The notes: generated by a model not told the origin, from the sequence alone. A stretch of DNA of 64,000 nucleotides from Chondrosia reniformis (GCA_947172415.1 OX359193.1:1374501-1438500), one strand, 5' to 3'; shown: positions 23,890 through 35,798, numbered from the stretch's first letter. Made by a program: numbers and translations.

Positions 23890-24375
23890 AATGACTACAA
23901 TTCTGTTTTTTTCATCACCTGTTACGTAAATCCATTTTGATCAACTGTTACCACGAGGACCTTTCAGTCCAATATCAGTCACTTCATGGACACACCTTCC
24001 AGATTTTGTGAAGATGCTTAGCTTATGAGTGCTATGTGAAGCCACTACTATATGCCCGTCACTTGTGGCTGCTATACCAGTTGGGCTCTTTACAATGCCA
24101 TTTCCAAACTGCCTAATAAAAGAACCATCCTGCTGAAACACTTGAATACGATCATTTCCCTCATCTGTGACATACACCAATTCACCTTGAATGAGAATTT
24201 TACTGGGTTTGTAGAAGTTTCCATCTGGGTCACCTTTGTGATCAAAACTGTATAGGAATGTACCTTCTTCTGTAAACACAGACTCAGCTTCATCTTGGGA
24301 ACTTAGAACATGATCTTTACCAACTCTCTGCAGCTCCTCTAGTGCTGCAGTGTGGGGTTCTTCTGTTAAACACAA
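23890..24375 (-). pseudogene. 5'-truncated TRIM-NHL copy, unit 3, internal deletion
   Basis: As in units 1 and 2, but about 300 bases are deleted between the junction and the middle blades (reading runs from SSQDEAE directly to SVFTEEG), leaving blades 4-6. A 3-base loss and frame change end it at PRGNS. Clear relic. Confidence 0.88.
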
Positions 24376-24442
24376 TCTGCAGAGAGTTGGTAAAGATCAT
24401 GTTTTAAATGATGAAGATATTGTACAATCAGTGAAGAAGTAA
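24344..24442 (+). pseudogene. DRG1 last-exon fragment, unit 3
   Basis: Open through the conserved VWGSSVKHN and [10 protein letters not shown] to the terminal stop. The Trp codon is intact, unlike units 1 and 2. No other DRG1 exon remains in this spacer. Confidence 0.8.
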
Positions 24443-25129
24443 GATCTGTTATATACTCAGTGTACAAATGAGAAGATTCAAGGTTTTGCTCCTTGCTGTC
24501 TTTCATATTTCGGGTGTAGATGATGTGGACTGGAATGATTTGTGCAGAATTTTAATCTAGAAATACACAATTTATTATAATTTGATTTTTGTAAAATTTT
24601 AATCGTTGATAGAGCAATATACGTATTTATACGTATATATAGACAAGTGCATGTGTTCCAAAAGCCATGTGGTGGTAGTTATAGGTACATATATAATATG
24701 ATGCATACATTCAGTTCAGTATAATTAGAGCTACTATATTATAGTAACGCATCTTACCTACTCATGAAGGACTCGCAAAAGACCAAGAAGAAGACAAAGA
24801 TTCCCGAGGTCACTGGTGAAGGACTGAATTCCCGGAAACAGCTGTCTGGCCATGTGGAGAAGAAGAAATGTAGAAATCTCTTGTATCCTCATCCAAAGCT
24901 CTCACTAGGTTTAGTTCCCTATAGGCCTTTACTCTAAAGTAGATGTAGCAAGATGTAAATGGCGTGTTTCTCAATATTAGTGATTGTGCCTGGATGTTAA
25001 TGTACAGGAACAAAATCCTCATCTATATAGTAACTCTCTTGTATATAGGACAGTTTCAATCTAATGATCTATGGATCTGGATTGCCCAATATTGGTAGAT
25101 CTTAATATAAGTATATTAGGCACTGTACG

Positions 25130-25310
25130 TATCAGAGAGTACGGTAGTACTCTAAGTAGGGATGGCCGAAAAAAAAATGGCCTCCCTATCCAACGTATTA
25201 TCAATTAACACCTCATAAATCAACAAAGATAGAAAAATTGGTGGTACTGCCGCCCCCGTGATCGAAAATCGTATCACTTCTATGTTTGGGTGCATCGATG
25301 ATAATCGATG
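25130..25310. mobile_element. Short insert related to the larger element at 35 kb
   Basis: Begins GAGAGTACGGTAGTACTC then AAGTAGGGATGGCC, and ends CACTTCTATGTTTGGGTGCATCGAT. Both ends match the ~700 bp element at 35092-35798, so this looks like an internally deleted relative. No coding capacity is seen. Confidence 0.55.
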
Positions 25311-26903
25311 ATACCTTGCATCTTGATAAGAAGGTGAGATGGTTCCTGTATCTGGTGAGTTTACCAACTGTATTCCTCAATTTGTAGATGTCATAGATTG
25401 TAGTTTCTCTGAGCATTCAATGAAGTGATAAGGATTGTTTGTTGTGATCATGATGATCATTTTTCATATTTGCTGATGAAGACCTACGGGTTGAAACATT
25501 CTATTATCAATCTAGAAATGCACAATTTATTGTAATTTGATTTTTGTGAAATGGTTCATATGTTAATTGTCTATAGAGTTAAGTTGATAGAGCAATACAT
25601 TTATATGTACAGACAAGTGTGTTCTATATAAAAGCCATGTGGTGGGTAGGTACATTATGTGATGCATATATATCTTCAGTATTTGATCATGACTCTGGAT
25701 TTACTCCACCCACTCATGTCTCTAGCTGGGGAGCGCAATGATCTAATAGGTGGAACCCAAAGAACAAATACATATGTACGGAGTAAATCATTGTGCTCCT
25801 CATGCTTAAGATATGTACGTATGAATGGCCTGGTGGCATCATGGGATAAAATTCAGAGTGAAATATTAATGATGCATGATGACATCGATCAAAGTTTTAA
25901 GATTGGCTTTACATCTTAAAAGTCCCCTTATTACTTAATATATAGTCAGCCACATGCACACTTTGACTTAAAAGGAAACTATATATATATGTATATACAA
26001 TGCAAGTTTTGATACTTATAAGCAGACTTTCATTGTATATACGTATGGCATGTCTACTGTGTACGTATATGGTTCGATAATCGTTTTGAGTACCTATTAA
26101 GGGGAGATGCTGGTTTACCATTAAGTGATTGCATTCCTCATAGCAAGTAGGAAAATGGTGCATTAGATGTTTTGACTTCTCATGAGTGGGTGGGGTAAAA
26201 TTCAGAGTCAAATGATAAAGATATCAAAAACTCTAAGATTAGACATAGGTCTATTTTTAATACAAATTGCATTCAATGACATCTATATACGTATATTCAT
26301 TCAATTCATGTATATTCATTCAATTCATGTATAGAGGTGCATAAACAAATATAATGCATTCATTCATTATATATTGAAAATGAGATAGTATGTCATGTAC
26401 TTATTTTGAATTTAAATGACCTTAAGCTTGTAGGCTTTCTCAATAAAGAACAAACATTCAATTTCAATTCAAAATGTCAAATCAAATTGAACATTTAAGC
26501 CTATCATGGTAACCTAGCTTTTTCATGCATCTTTATTAAAAAAATTAAAAATCCATTTGTGGATAAATAAAACTTTAATTTTTTGGAGCCATACATCAAT
26601 GATGCAATGTATATATATGCCAAATTGTATTTATCATGCATATAGTACACTATATATGTATATATTATATACCTAAAAATTAAATCTCAATATCTATATA
26701 TACAATAATGCAAGTGAAATTATGCATGAGAAACTAACATACATGTGCGTAAAATGTCATGCATTATGTGTATAGGCCATTATCCCATGGAACATTATAT
26801 ATATACAGTAAAACTTAAGTATATACCATTTATGCATGGGTCAATATACATAATAAACATGCAGTCAAACATACAGAAAGAGCAGTACATACGTACTATG
26901 TTT

Positions 26904-27012
26904 ATGTAAGCCTGTAACATCATACATGCATATATCTCTCTCTTTCTCTATAGATGTTTCACCACTCTTTTCTCCTTGTATGTTAAATTCCACTATCAGT
27001 GCATTTTTCTTA
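26904..27012. promoter_or_regulatory. Invertible upstream segment, A orientation, copy 4
   Basis: Same orientation as copies 2 and 6 (AAGCCTGTAACATC, CT-rich tract, CTATAGATGTTTCACC, TCCTTGTATGTT). Reverse complement of copies 3, 5 and 7. Confidence 0.55.
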
Positions 27013-27178
27013 TTTCCACTCATTCACTAGAAACCTGTATGTCATTATATATATATCCATATTTTGCATTAACTTCCTCTTCCTCTCCTTCAGATATAAT
27101 TGCATAACATAATATATGTAGAGTATATATATATACGTAGAGAGAGAGAGACCATAAATCAAACTCTACAATTCCAAA

Positions 27179-30100
27179 ATGAGGAATGATAAAGATTCTT
27201 TAACAGGTTCATTTCTACTGTTTGTCGCCTGTTCCTCCCTCACTACTGGTGAGTCTCTTTATCACACCTTCTGGGTAACTCCATCTACTGAACAGGTTTG
27301 TGGAAACAGAACTCCTTGTGATACCATTGATGGATATTACAATCAGGCTAAAGATATCTTTTCAACTTCAAATGCTGCTTGGATCTTTCTGAATGGACAT
27401 CATCAAGTGAGTAATATGGAATTAAGAATTTCATTAACAGAAAATGTTACTTTGAAGGGATTTGAAGGAAATATTCACATAGAAGCAAGAGCCATTATAA
27501 TAACAAAGAGTAGTAATATTTCAATAGCAAATGTAAATCTGCTTAGTTATAGACTGTTTATAAATGTTTCTGGCTTCTTTGTAAGCAATTCTTCAATCAA
27601 AATATCTGTGTATTTCCTTCTTGCAAATCCAACAGGAATTTATCACATAAAAAATTGCACAATTAGAGGAACATTTGAAATATTTGATTATCAAGACTTA
27701 GGCAATGTTAACACTGAATCCAAACTTTTAAATTTAAAGATTGAAGACACATATTTTACCAGCAGCTTGATTATCACATTTCATACCTCAGTCAATTATG
27801 CTAGGAAAGTTGGTGTTGCTTTCAAAAGGTGCATTGTACCAGGTATGATAATTACAATGGTTAGATACCCACAAGAAGGCTTCGAGTTATCATTTTTGGA
27901 TTGTCTGATTCTTGGAGATGTTAACATTTTGCTAATTCAAATCTGCCATACTTCAATATATAATCCATCTGAATCGGTAAAAGTGACTATACACAATTGT
28001 CACTTTCAAAAACGTTTTGCTGAAAATATAGAATTTTCTATTATCCTAGCACCAGGACCTATCACTGACAGTCACTATTCATCACTCAGCCAACAGTGTC
28101 CTGTTAAAATCAAAATTAGTGATACTATATTTGTAGGAACTACATTTATACTGAGAAATTCTATTCCTGATATCCCTAAATCCAGAGAAAAGCATAATAT
28201 TACCATTCACAATTGTACTTTTAGGCACTACCATGGACTAACAGAGGAAACAAATGATGTGGCCATTAGTAACTATGTCTTGGTTCTACATGATTTGCAT
28301 TTTCCAGTTGTAATGTCAGATTGCAAAATAATTGACAATAAAGCTGGTGCTATATTTATGTCATACAGCAAACTGCAATTACGGGGTCACAATGTGATCA
28401 GAAGTAACACATTATGTAATGACAAATTGTGTAATGGCAATAGGTTAACGTATGTTAGTCATTGTTATATGGGAATAATTGCTTTGAGTTGCTCTGCAGT
28501 TCTTCTTCTTGAGAATGGCTCACAGCTAACTATTAGCCATAATCACCTTTATTATCCTTACGGTACCATTGTACTTAGTCCAACTCTTAAACGAAGCTTA
28601 ACACATTATTCAACTGTTTGCAATGACATGCAACACATGCAGGATTACAGAGATCAGACCTACAGCGCAGGATTTGATGGAAAGTGTTTTTTCCAATTAG
28701 TAGATGAGCAAGGACAGTTTATGGAAAAGGACCACATTGAAAACTTTAATGGAAGTATTACATTTTCTAACAACACTTACTTTTTTCCTAATTATAAAAG
28801 TAAAAACTTACCTAAAGAGATATATAATGGGCATCTATATAATTGTATCCTACAAACAAGAGAAAGCACTAATATAGTTGATACAGTACACTTAAAGAAA
28901 TTTATCCATATTTCTCATATGAAATCAGCTGTTGAAATTGAAAGATTTCAATCTTATCAGATATGCCTATGTGGTTATACTGTACATGCATATGTAGATC
29001 TAAAGAATAGATCTAGGTCTTCATGGAATTGCAGTGGACAGTTAAATTTGACAATGCACCCTGGAGAAGAAAGTATCATTCTATACATCTCCACAGTAAA
29101 TGATTTTGGTGAGATATCCGATGGCAGCAAAGTGGAGATTGACTGCAACTGTAACATTTCCTATAGTATAGAGGTCTATATTGATCAGGAGTGTAAGAAT
29201 ATCACAGTCCCAAAAATTCCCATTCACTTAAATCAGACAACATTAAGGTTAAGATTAGAGACTCGTTTACCTGTTCAAACACATAGGCTATTTCCTAAGG
29301 AGAGGTACTATTCAGTCTATGTGGTAAATATTCTCAGATGTCCCTTTGGATTTAAAGAAGATTTAAATACCATGAAATGTGAATGTGGAAGGTTTTTGAT
29401 TAACCATCATTTTGAATGTCAATTAACCAAGCTGGGAGGCATTGATTACAAACAGGTATTATTTGATACATATTGGATTGGATTACAGATAGAAGATCTT
29501 GTGTTAAGTGATTTTTGTCTTCGTATATTTTGCAATAGTCTCATAAAAAGAGGAGGAGTTTCTTTAGATGAATTAAATTCGTCTAATAATAACAATAAAC
29601 AGTGTAATGAAGAAAATGGCCGAATTGGGTTTGTCTGCAGTGAATGTCCGCCTGGTTATAGTTCAGTGTTTGGAGGATACACATGTACTCAGTGCAATGG
29701 ACCATGGTTTATTCTTTTCATTCCTCTACATGTTCTAGCTGGTTTGGCACTTGTAGCTCTACTTTTCCTGTTTAACTTGACCATTGTACAAGGAACCATC
29801 AATGGAATTAGTCTTTATGCCAATATCATGTATCTTTACTATGATGATTTGCAAGATTATGCAAGAAAACCTTTTTATAAAATAATTTCACTACTTAATT
29901 TTGGGAGCGAATTTGAAATTTGTCTTTATGATGGTATGAATGAGTTTACAAAGGCCATGCTCCTATTTTCCTTTCCATTTTATCTTCTACTTATTGTGGT
30001 TCTCATTATCATTGGGGCTCACAAATTCAACCTCAAAATATTCAAAGTAGAGTTCATAGCTAAAAGAGCAGTACCAGTACTGGCGACACTGATGGTACTG

Positions 30101-31111
30101 ACATATACAAACTTAATTGGACTTGTCATCCATGCCTTAAGGTATACCAACATATATACTCATAATACATTGACTGAGGAAGAGACAACGTATAGAGTTT
30201 GGTTGTATCAACCCAGACTTAGATACTTTGAAAAGGAGCACTTGGCTCTGGGACTGTTGGCTGTTACTGTGACTGTTCTCTATCTCATTCCACTGACTGT
30301 AGTCACACTCTTTGGAGATCTCCTGAGGAGAAATTGCATTCGGAGCCTATGGTTCAGTCACTTTCTCGATGTATTCCATGGAGCTTATCGCTGGCCACTT
30401 GGTTTCTGGCTTGGTCTGAGATTACTGCTCAGGTTGTTACTAATGCTTATTAGCACTCTTTTAAAACGTTATACTTATACATTTATATTAATATTTACTT
30501 GCATTCTTTTTACTTTTGAGATTCTCCTTCTTAAGCCGTTCCATGGTAGATTCCAAAGTAATCAAGATTTTATAAAGAATAGAATTAGTAGAGTGCTGAA
30601 ATGGTTTCTAAATCCAGTAAATGTGGATGGACTCTTCTTGATGAACATCATATTCTTTTCAGGCATTTTAGGTTTAAACTTTAATGAAAATAGGTCTGTA
30701 GCACTAGGGGTATTCTGTAACATTTCTACATTATTGGTTGTCATAAAAATCTGCTTCATTATGGCTGCTCATGGTTGGATGTTTTTCCCTGTATCAAAGT
30801 ACATGAAAGAGACATGGCTCAGATTTAAAGCAGTGCTTCAAAAAAAGGAGGTTAAGGAACATGAGAAAGATGTAAACTCAACAGTTGCGGACTGCATTCA
30901 ACAGTTCCCATTTCACGATATCCACCATCTTAAAGCTGGTCTACCACAAGAGAATGAGAGCAGTGATGAAGATGAAACATCTTTCAGTCAAAGTGAAGAT
31001 GGGAGTGTACATACACTTGATCATGTATCTGGAGACATTGAAGATCCTAAAAATGAATTACCACCAGTACCTTTGGAGTCAAAAGGACTTAGAGAGCCCT
31101 TGTTACAGTAA
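27179..31111 (+). CDS. Array membrane protein, copy 4, intact (A type)
   Basis: 1310 residues in a single exon. The start MRNDKDSLTG is conserved among A-type copies. Signal peptide ~1-24. The beta-helix-like ectodomain, ~25-520, has many N-x-S/T sequons and motifs such as DNKAGAIFMSYSKLQLRG. A second extracellular region follows. Cys-rich neck ~720-840 (CPFGFKEDL, CSECPPGYSS, TCTQC). Hydrophobic segments at about 841-868, 925-947, 963-990, 1022-1048, 1073-1093, 1099-1117, 1147-1165 and 1174-1203. The cytosolic tail, ~1204-1310, has an acidic SSDEDE cluster and ends in EPLLQ. Type-1 C-terminal cassette. The tail is probably cytosolic and phosphorylated. Related proteins with a pectin-lyase-like ectodomain and multi-pass region occur in early-branching animals, but I cannot name this family. 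Confidence 0.9.
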   Translation: MRNDKDSLTGSFLLFVACSSLTTGESLYHTFWVTPSTEQVCGNRTPCDTIDGYYNQAKDIFSTSNAAWIFLNGHHQVSNMELRISLTENVTLKGFEGNIHIEARAIIITKSSNISIANVNLLSYRLFINVSGFFVSNSSIKISVYFLLANPTGIYHIKNCTIRGTFEIFDYQDLGNVNTESKLLNLKIEDTYFTSSLIITFHTSVNYARKVGVAFKRCIVPGMIITMVRYPQEGFELSFLDCLILGDVNILLIQICHTSIYNPSESVKVTIHNCHFQKRFAENIEFSIILAPGPITDSHYSSLSQQCPVKIKISDTIFVGTTFILRNSIPDIPKSREKHNITIHNCTFRHYHGLTEETNDVAISNYVLVLHDLHFPVVMSDCKIIDNKAGAIFMSYSKLQLRGHNVIRSNTLCNDKLCNGNRLTYVSHCYMGIIALSCSAVLLLENGSQLTISHNHLYYPYGTIVLSPTLKRSLTHYSTVCNDMQHMQDYRDQTYSAGFDGKCFFQLVDEQGQFMEKDHIENFNGSITFSNNTYFFPNYKSKNLPKEIYNGHLYNCILQTRESTNIVDTVHLKKFIHISHMKSAVEIERFQSYQICLCGYTVHAYVDLKNRSRSSWNCSGQLNLTMHPGEESIILYISTVNDFGEISDGSKVEIDCNCNISYSIEVYIDQECKNITVPKIPIHLNQTTLRLRLETRLPVQTHRLFPKERYYSVYVVNILRCPFGFKEDLNTMKCECGRFLINHHFECQLTKLGGIDYKQVLFDTYWIGLQIEDLVLSDFCLRIFCNSLIKRGGVSLDELNSSNNNNKQCNEENGRIGFVCSECPPGYSSVFGGYTCTQCNGPWFILFIPLHVLAGLALVALLFLFNLTIVQGTINGISLYANIMYLYYDDLQDYARKPFYKIISLLNFGSEFEICLYDGMNEFTKAMLLFSFPFYLLLIVVLIIIGAHKFNLKIFKVEFIAKRAVPVLATLMVLTYTNLIGLVIHALRYTNIYTHNTLTEEETTYRVWLYQPRLRYFEKEHLALGLLAVTVTVLYLIPLTVVTLFGDLLRRNCIRSLWFSHFLDVFHGAYRWPLGFWLGLRLLLRLLLMLISTLLKRYTYTFILIFTCILFTFEILLLKPFHGRFQSNQDFIKNRISRVLKWFLNPVNVDGLFLMNIIFFSGILGLNFNENRSVALGVFCNISTLLVVIKICFIMAAHGWMFFPVSKYMKETWLRFKAVLQKKEVKEHEKDVNSTVADCIQQFPFHDIHHLKAGLPQENESSDEDETSFSQSEDGSVHTLDHVSGDIEDPKNELPPVPLESKGLREPLLQ

Positions 31112-32449
31112 CTGTACCATGCATGCAATTTATAGACATACATATGGCATAACCTTTATAATCACATAAACTATTATGTTCAATCCTGCATGAATCTCTT
31201 ATTTGACTACATATATTATCAATTGCATCTGGAAGTTAACATATAATGTACATATATGCATGAAAAATACAAAATCTTGAACATGCAAATTCAGCTAAGT
31301 ACGTATATAGATGTATCATATTGAAAAATGGTATTATATTTATAGCCTTGCCATATATCATATATAGTGTGAATTACTGATTAAAAAGTTATAACAAGTT
31401 TACACATGCAGAAAGTGAATAAGTGTTTTCTTTGTTATTGGCTCTTTAGTCAACAAATCTCACTCATTCCTTTTTAGTAAAGGCCCCTATAGGAAAATAA
31501 ACCTACTGTATATAGTGAGAGCTTTGATAATGAGGATACAAGAGTTTTCTCTTTCTCTTCTTCACTACAGGCCAGACAGCTGTTTCTGGGAATTCCACCC
31601 TTCATCAGTGACCTTGGTAATCTTTGTCTTCTTCTTGGTCTTTTGTGAGTCCTTGGCATGCATGTATATAATCTAGGGTTCCAAATCCTTCCTTTTCCGA
31701 ATATAACAACATATGCATGTACACCATCATTTATATACTAGAATACCTTTATTTTCATACAACAATCTTTACTACATAATATACAGGTATGACTCCTTTA
31801 GATAGCATATATGTAGCTACAATTTAAGTACGTATACGTACATGTGTGTTCATACCATTATTATTGTAGTCAGTGATTTATTTAGCTGTTGTTTAGGGTT
31901 GATATGTCCAAACCTTTTAAATTGCCTAAATCACTGTTTCATAATGACCACAGCAAATATACGTATAGGTGTCAACCACAATGGTTTTTAAGTGTGAAAA
32001 ACAATATTTTAGAGCTTGACATTCATATACAGTAGAACCTCGGTTATCCGAACCTCAATTAACCGGCTGCTCGGATTATCCGGCCCTAGATTCCGTTCCT
32101 AATTAACGTCCATCGTTTAATAACGTGTACGAGTTTACGACAATGGCTAGCTGTAGCGATGTCTCCTTGAAAAGGAAGCGTTGTTGTGGTACTTTAAAGA
32201 CCAAACTAACTTATTTGAACTACCAATCGACGAAATCAACCGAAATACTACTCGTTCCTCACTTGAAAATCTCGATCGAGGCGGCGTTTCTTTTGCTTCA
32301 CATATCCGGTCGTTTCAGTTATCCGGACATGGTCTGGTCCGGTTGGGTCCGGATAAGCGAGGGTCCACTGTAATATATTGGTGGTTTGATTACTACACAA
32401 AAGTGTTTAAATAAAAGGTAGTTTGTGCAAGTTACAAAGTCACAACTAA
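31112..32449. other. 3' flank of copy 4 with repeat block and DNA transposon
   Basis: Left-orientation repeat block at about 31470-31660. A pogo-like element interrupts at 32030-32370 and is listed separately. The remainder matches the copy 3 flank closely. No other gene. Confidence 0.5.
32030..32370. mobile_element. pogo/Tigger-type non-autonomous DNA transposon
   Basis: 341 bp flanked by TA on both sides. The termini are inverted: left CAGTAGAACCTCGGTTATCC, right (reversed) CAGTGGACCCTCGCTTATCC. The homologous site in unit 3 lacks it, confirming insertion. Inside, from 32142, a short frame starts MASCSDVSLKRKR, resembling the N-terminus of pogo/Tigger transposases, and then degenerates. 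The catalytic DDE domain is absent. TIR and TA target fit the Tc1-mariner/pogo superfamily. Confidence 0.85.
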
Positions 32450-33124
32450 ATGACTACAATTCTATTTTTTTCATCATCTGTTACGTAAATAAGTCCATCT
32501 TGTGAACCTTCCAGATTTTGTGAAAACACTTAGCTTATGAGTGCTATGTGAAGCCACTACTATATGCCCGTCACTTGTGGCTGCTATACCAGTTGGGCTC
32601 TTTACAATGCCATTTCCAAACTGCCTAATAAAAGAACCATCCTGCTGAAACACTTGAATACGATCATTTCCCTCATCTGTGACATACACCAATTCACCTT
32701 GAATGAGAATTTTACTGGGTTTGTAGAAGTTTCCATCTGGGTCACCTTTGTGATCAAAGTTGTATAGGAATGCACCTTCTTCTGTAAACACAGACACACA
32801 GTGACTCCAACGTTCTACCACAAAGACGAGTCCTTCCATGCTAACTGCCAGACCATCAGGGCCAGACAGCAGATGGCCTTCCTTGGATTTCTCTCTAAAT
32901 TGCCTTACAAATTCACCAGCTGCTGTGTAAATAGTGATGGTACCACTTTCATGATCACTAACTATAATATCACCTGATTTACTGAATGCTATTTCATGTA
33001 ATAACCCTGCACCCTTGACTTTGAAGCTTCTTCTAGCTTCACCTTGGGAACTTAGAACATGATCTTTACCAACTCTCTGCAGCTCCTCTAATGCTGTAGT
33101 GTGGGGTTCTTCTGTCAAACACAA
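32450..33124 (-). pseudogene. 5'-truncated TRIM-NHL copy, unit 4
   Basis: Chimeric start as in units 1-3, NHL blades 2-5 open. The beginning of blade 6 (the [15 protein letters not shown] segment) is deleted, so reading passes from KSGRF into an out-of-frame end. Relic of the duplication. Confidence 0.85.
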
Positions 33125-33190
33125 TCCGCAGAGAGTTGGTAAAGATCATGTTTTAATGATGAAGATATTGTACAATTAGTGAAGAAGTAA
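33093..33190 (+). pseudogene. DRG1 last-exon fragment, unit 4 (frameshift)
   Basis: Matches the other last-exon fragments, but one base is lost in GTTTTAATGATG (others GTTTTAAATGATG), which shifts the frame before the terminal LVKK. Confidence 0.78.
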
Positions 33191-34124
33191 GATCTGTCAT
33201 ATATTCAGTGTATAAATGAGAAGATTCAAGGTTTTGCTTCTTGCTGTCTTTCATATTTAGGATGTAAATAATGTGAAACTGGAATGATTTGTGCAGGCTT
33301 TTAATCTAGAAATACACAAGTTATTATACGTAATTTGATTTTTGTAAAATGTTAATCGTTTATAGGCCAAGTTGATATACGTATTTATATGTATATATAG
33401 ACAAGTGCATGTGTTCCTAAAGCCATGTGGTAGGTAGGTAGGTACATATATAATACAGTATAATTTGATGCATATATTCAGTTCAGTATAATTAGAGCTA
33501 CTATTTTATAGCAACGCATTTATAACCTACTCATGCATGAAGGACTCACAAAGACCAAGAAGAAGACAAAGATTCCCGAGGTCACTGGTGAAGGCTGTCT
33601 GCCCCAGTGGAGAAGAAGAAATGTAGATGTAACTCTTGTATCCTCATCTAAAGCTCTCATTAGGTGTAGTTTCCAATAAGCCTTTACTCTAAAGTAGATG
33701 TAGCATGTAAGAAAAATGGTGTGTTTCTCAATATTAGTGATTGCCAGGATGTTAATGTACAGGAACAAAATCCTCATCCATATAGTAACTCTCTTGTATA
33801 TATAGGACAGTTTCAATCTAATGATTCATGGATCCGGATTGCCCAATATTAGTAGATCAGGTACTATACGTATATATATATAGAGCTAAGGTAATCTTTA
33901 AAATTATCATAATGTACGCAACAATGACTACACCATATCACTTCATATAGAGCTAATGGAAAATGTATATGTATGTATATTTTCAGCAATTTTGATCGTG
34001 ACTCCACCCACTCATGTCTCCAGTTGGGGAGCACAATGATCTAATGGGTGGAACCTAGAGAACAAAATATATATATAATTGTAGTTTAGAACCTCCAGTG
34101 ATTTGATTTTTATTCCCATTCCAG
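33191..34124. other. Spacer, unit 4
   Basis: Right-orientation unit repeat block at about 33535-33690, then AT-rich sequence matching 16440-16710 of unit 2. No gene is supported. Confidence 0.5.
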
Positions 34125-34944
34125 GTTCCACAATCACAGTTGAATATGGAAACCATCAAGTCTGTACTGTCAGAATATCGGATTCACAATGCAGACATTA
34201 TTCTAAAGTGTGATGCCACAGCAGATGACCTCATTGATTTAGTGGAAGGCAACAGGTAGCTATATAGGTACATGCAGTTAGTATGTATTTATATAGGTAC
34301 CTATGTATATACGTATATGTATACAGTTAGTACATACGTATACGTATATAAGTACTTACATATTATGTATATGTACGTAGTATGTACGTATAATACTTAG
34401 TAACAATATAATGATAGTTTATTGAATGGGAAATTGCTAAACTATATTTTCTTCTTCCTTTTTAGGGCATATATGCCATGTATTTATCTTTTGAATAAAA
34501 TAGACCAAATTTCTATAGAGGTAAGTATTAGGGACACAGCTGCTAGAATGTACGTATCTTCTGTATGTTGTAATAATAAATTTAATCACTGATCCTCTGG
34601 ATAACACATTTGTCACATTTATATACATACATTTCTATTGATGTACATACATATTATCCAATGTAAAGATGATGTTATAGCATGTGTTAGGAATAGACAC
34701 ACAGGTCTTCCTTTTAATATATTTAATGGTTAAGAATGTCACAATGGCCTATTGTTTAGCATGTATACATGTATGTATATGTTGGCATATTCTGTTTCAT
34801 GTGTATCCTATTCATGGGTATACGTGTGTAGGAGTTGGACATAATATACAAGATCCCACATTGTGTACCGATATCTGCTCATCACAAGTGGAATTTTGAT
34901 GACCTCTTAGAGAAGATGTGGAGATATCTGAATTTAATACGAAT
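34125..34944 (+). pseudogene. DRG1 exons c, d and e, unit 4-5 spacer
   Basis: Exon c 34125-34255 ([19 protein letters not shown] to LVEGNR), exon d 34466-34520 (AYMPCIYLLNKIDQISIE) and exon e 34832-34944 ([14 protein letters not shown] to NLIR) are each bounded by AG and GT and have compatible phases. The NKID sequence is the G4-type guanine-specificity motif of the GTPase. Exons before c and after e are absent; the next expected exon is replaced by a mobile insert at 35092. Confidence 0.88.
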
Positions 34945-35091
34945 GTGAGTGAATACATGCCTTACATTCATTATAATCATTGTGAAACTGTGGTGTTGTA
35001 TACAACAGTGTATGTACAGTTAGAGCTGTTTACTTCATATAGTATTTTATATGTACACTGGCCTATCACATTCTGGATGGTGTTCCTATCA

Positions 35092-35798
35092 TAGAGTACG
35101 GTAGTACCCTATCAGAGAGTACAGTAGTACTCTCTAAGTAGGGATGGCCCGGAAAAAAATGGATGCCGTATTCAATGTAACACCTTATAAGTAGGCAGCG
35201 ATTGCGTTTTCAATTGAGGGAAGTTGTTTTCAAGAGCGCATAAAGGCTCCAAGTTTGTAAAACGGTTTCAGGCCTACTTCCGGTTTTCCTCATTTTCTTC
35301 TTCTTCCTTTTATTTCACGCTAGTACATAAACGCGCTTGTAGATAAATACATCTTAGGGGCTTATCGTCTAAACGTTTTAGCAACTAGGGAATAGGCACC
35401 TTTCTGTCTTCAAACGATCTGTGGAAAGACGGTTTTCTGTGGCGCGTAAGAAAATTCGAACCTTTTTGTCGCCATTTTCTAATTAGGAGTTCTTGGCCAT
35501 CTCCTGATTGTCTTCGACTATGACGTTATATTTCTAGTTATCCCCAAAAAAATTACAAAACTAAATTTATTAAGTATATAACATTACAAAAAAAGAAGGA
35601 ATACAAGTAAATAAAAACATTTATAAAATGCAATGAGAAGTAGGAATGGCTGTCCCTGCAACAGTATCTATCACATCTAGAAAAAGTAATGAAACAAGAA
35701 AGTGATCATATGGTAAGGCTAACATTGCAGAAGTGGCATACTGAAACTTAACTATACACATCACTTCTATGTTTGGGCGCATCGATTCCTACTTCTAG
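35092..35798. mobile_element. Composite non-coding mobile insert
   Basis: Unit 1 runs uninterrupted across this site (7250-7270). The insert begins TAGAGTACGGTAGTACCC with a tandem second copy of that motif, then CTAAGTAGGGATGGCC, and ends ATCGATTCCTACTTCTAG, whose reverse complement resembles the start. Base composition is less AT-rich in the middle (35190-35480). A second terminal-like motif at 35637 (AGAAGTAGGAATGG) suggests nested elements. No protein is recognised. Confidence 0.6.

Larger units (their letters stand above)
24443..27178. promoter_or_regulatory. Spacer and upstream region of copy 4
   Basis: Right-orientation repeat block at 24765-24925. A composite insert at about 25130-25310 and adjoining unique sequence to about 25500 interrupt the unit. 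The inverted pair around GGAGCGCAATGAT lies at 25725-25800. The conserved AGGCCATTATCC block is near 26775, the A-orientation invertible segment at 26904-27012, and the pyrimidine tract ending CTCCTTCAG near 27093. No gene is seen. Confidence 0.5.

Noticed and set aside
27240-27260. GGTGAGTC just after the signal peptide as a splice donor
   Set aside because: The frame continues through it in all copies with conserved protein, and no matching acceptor is evident.
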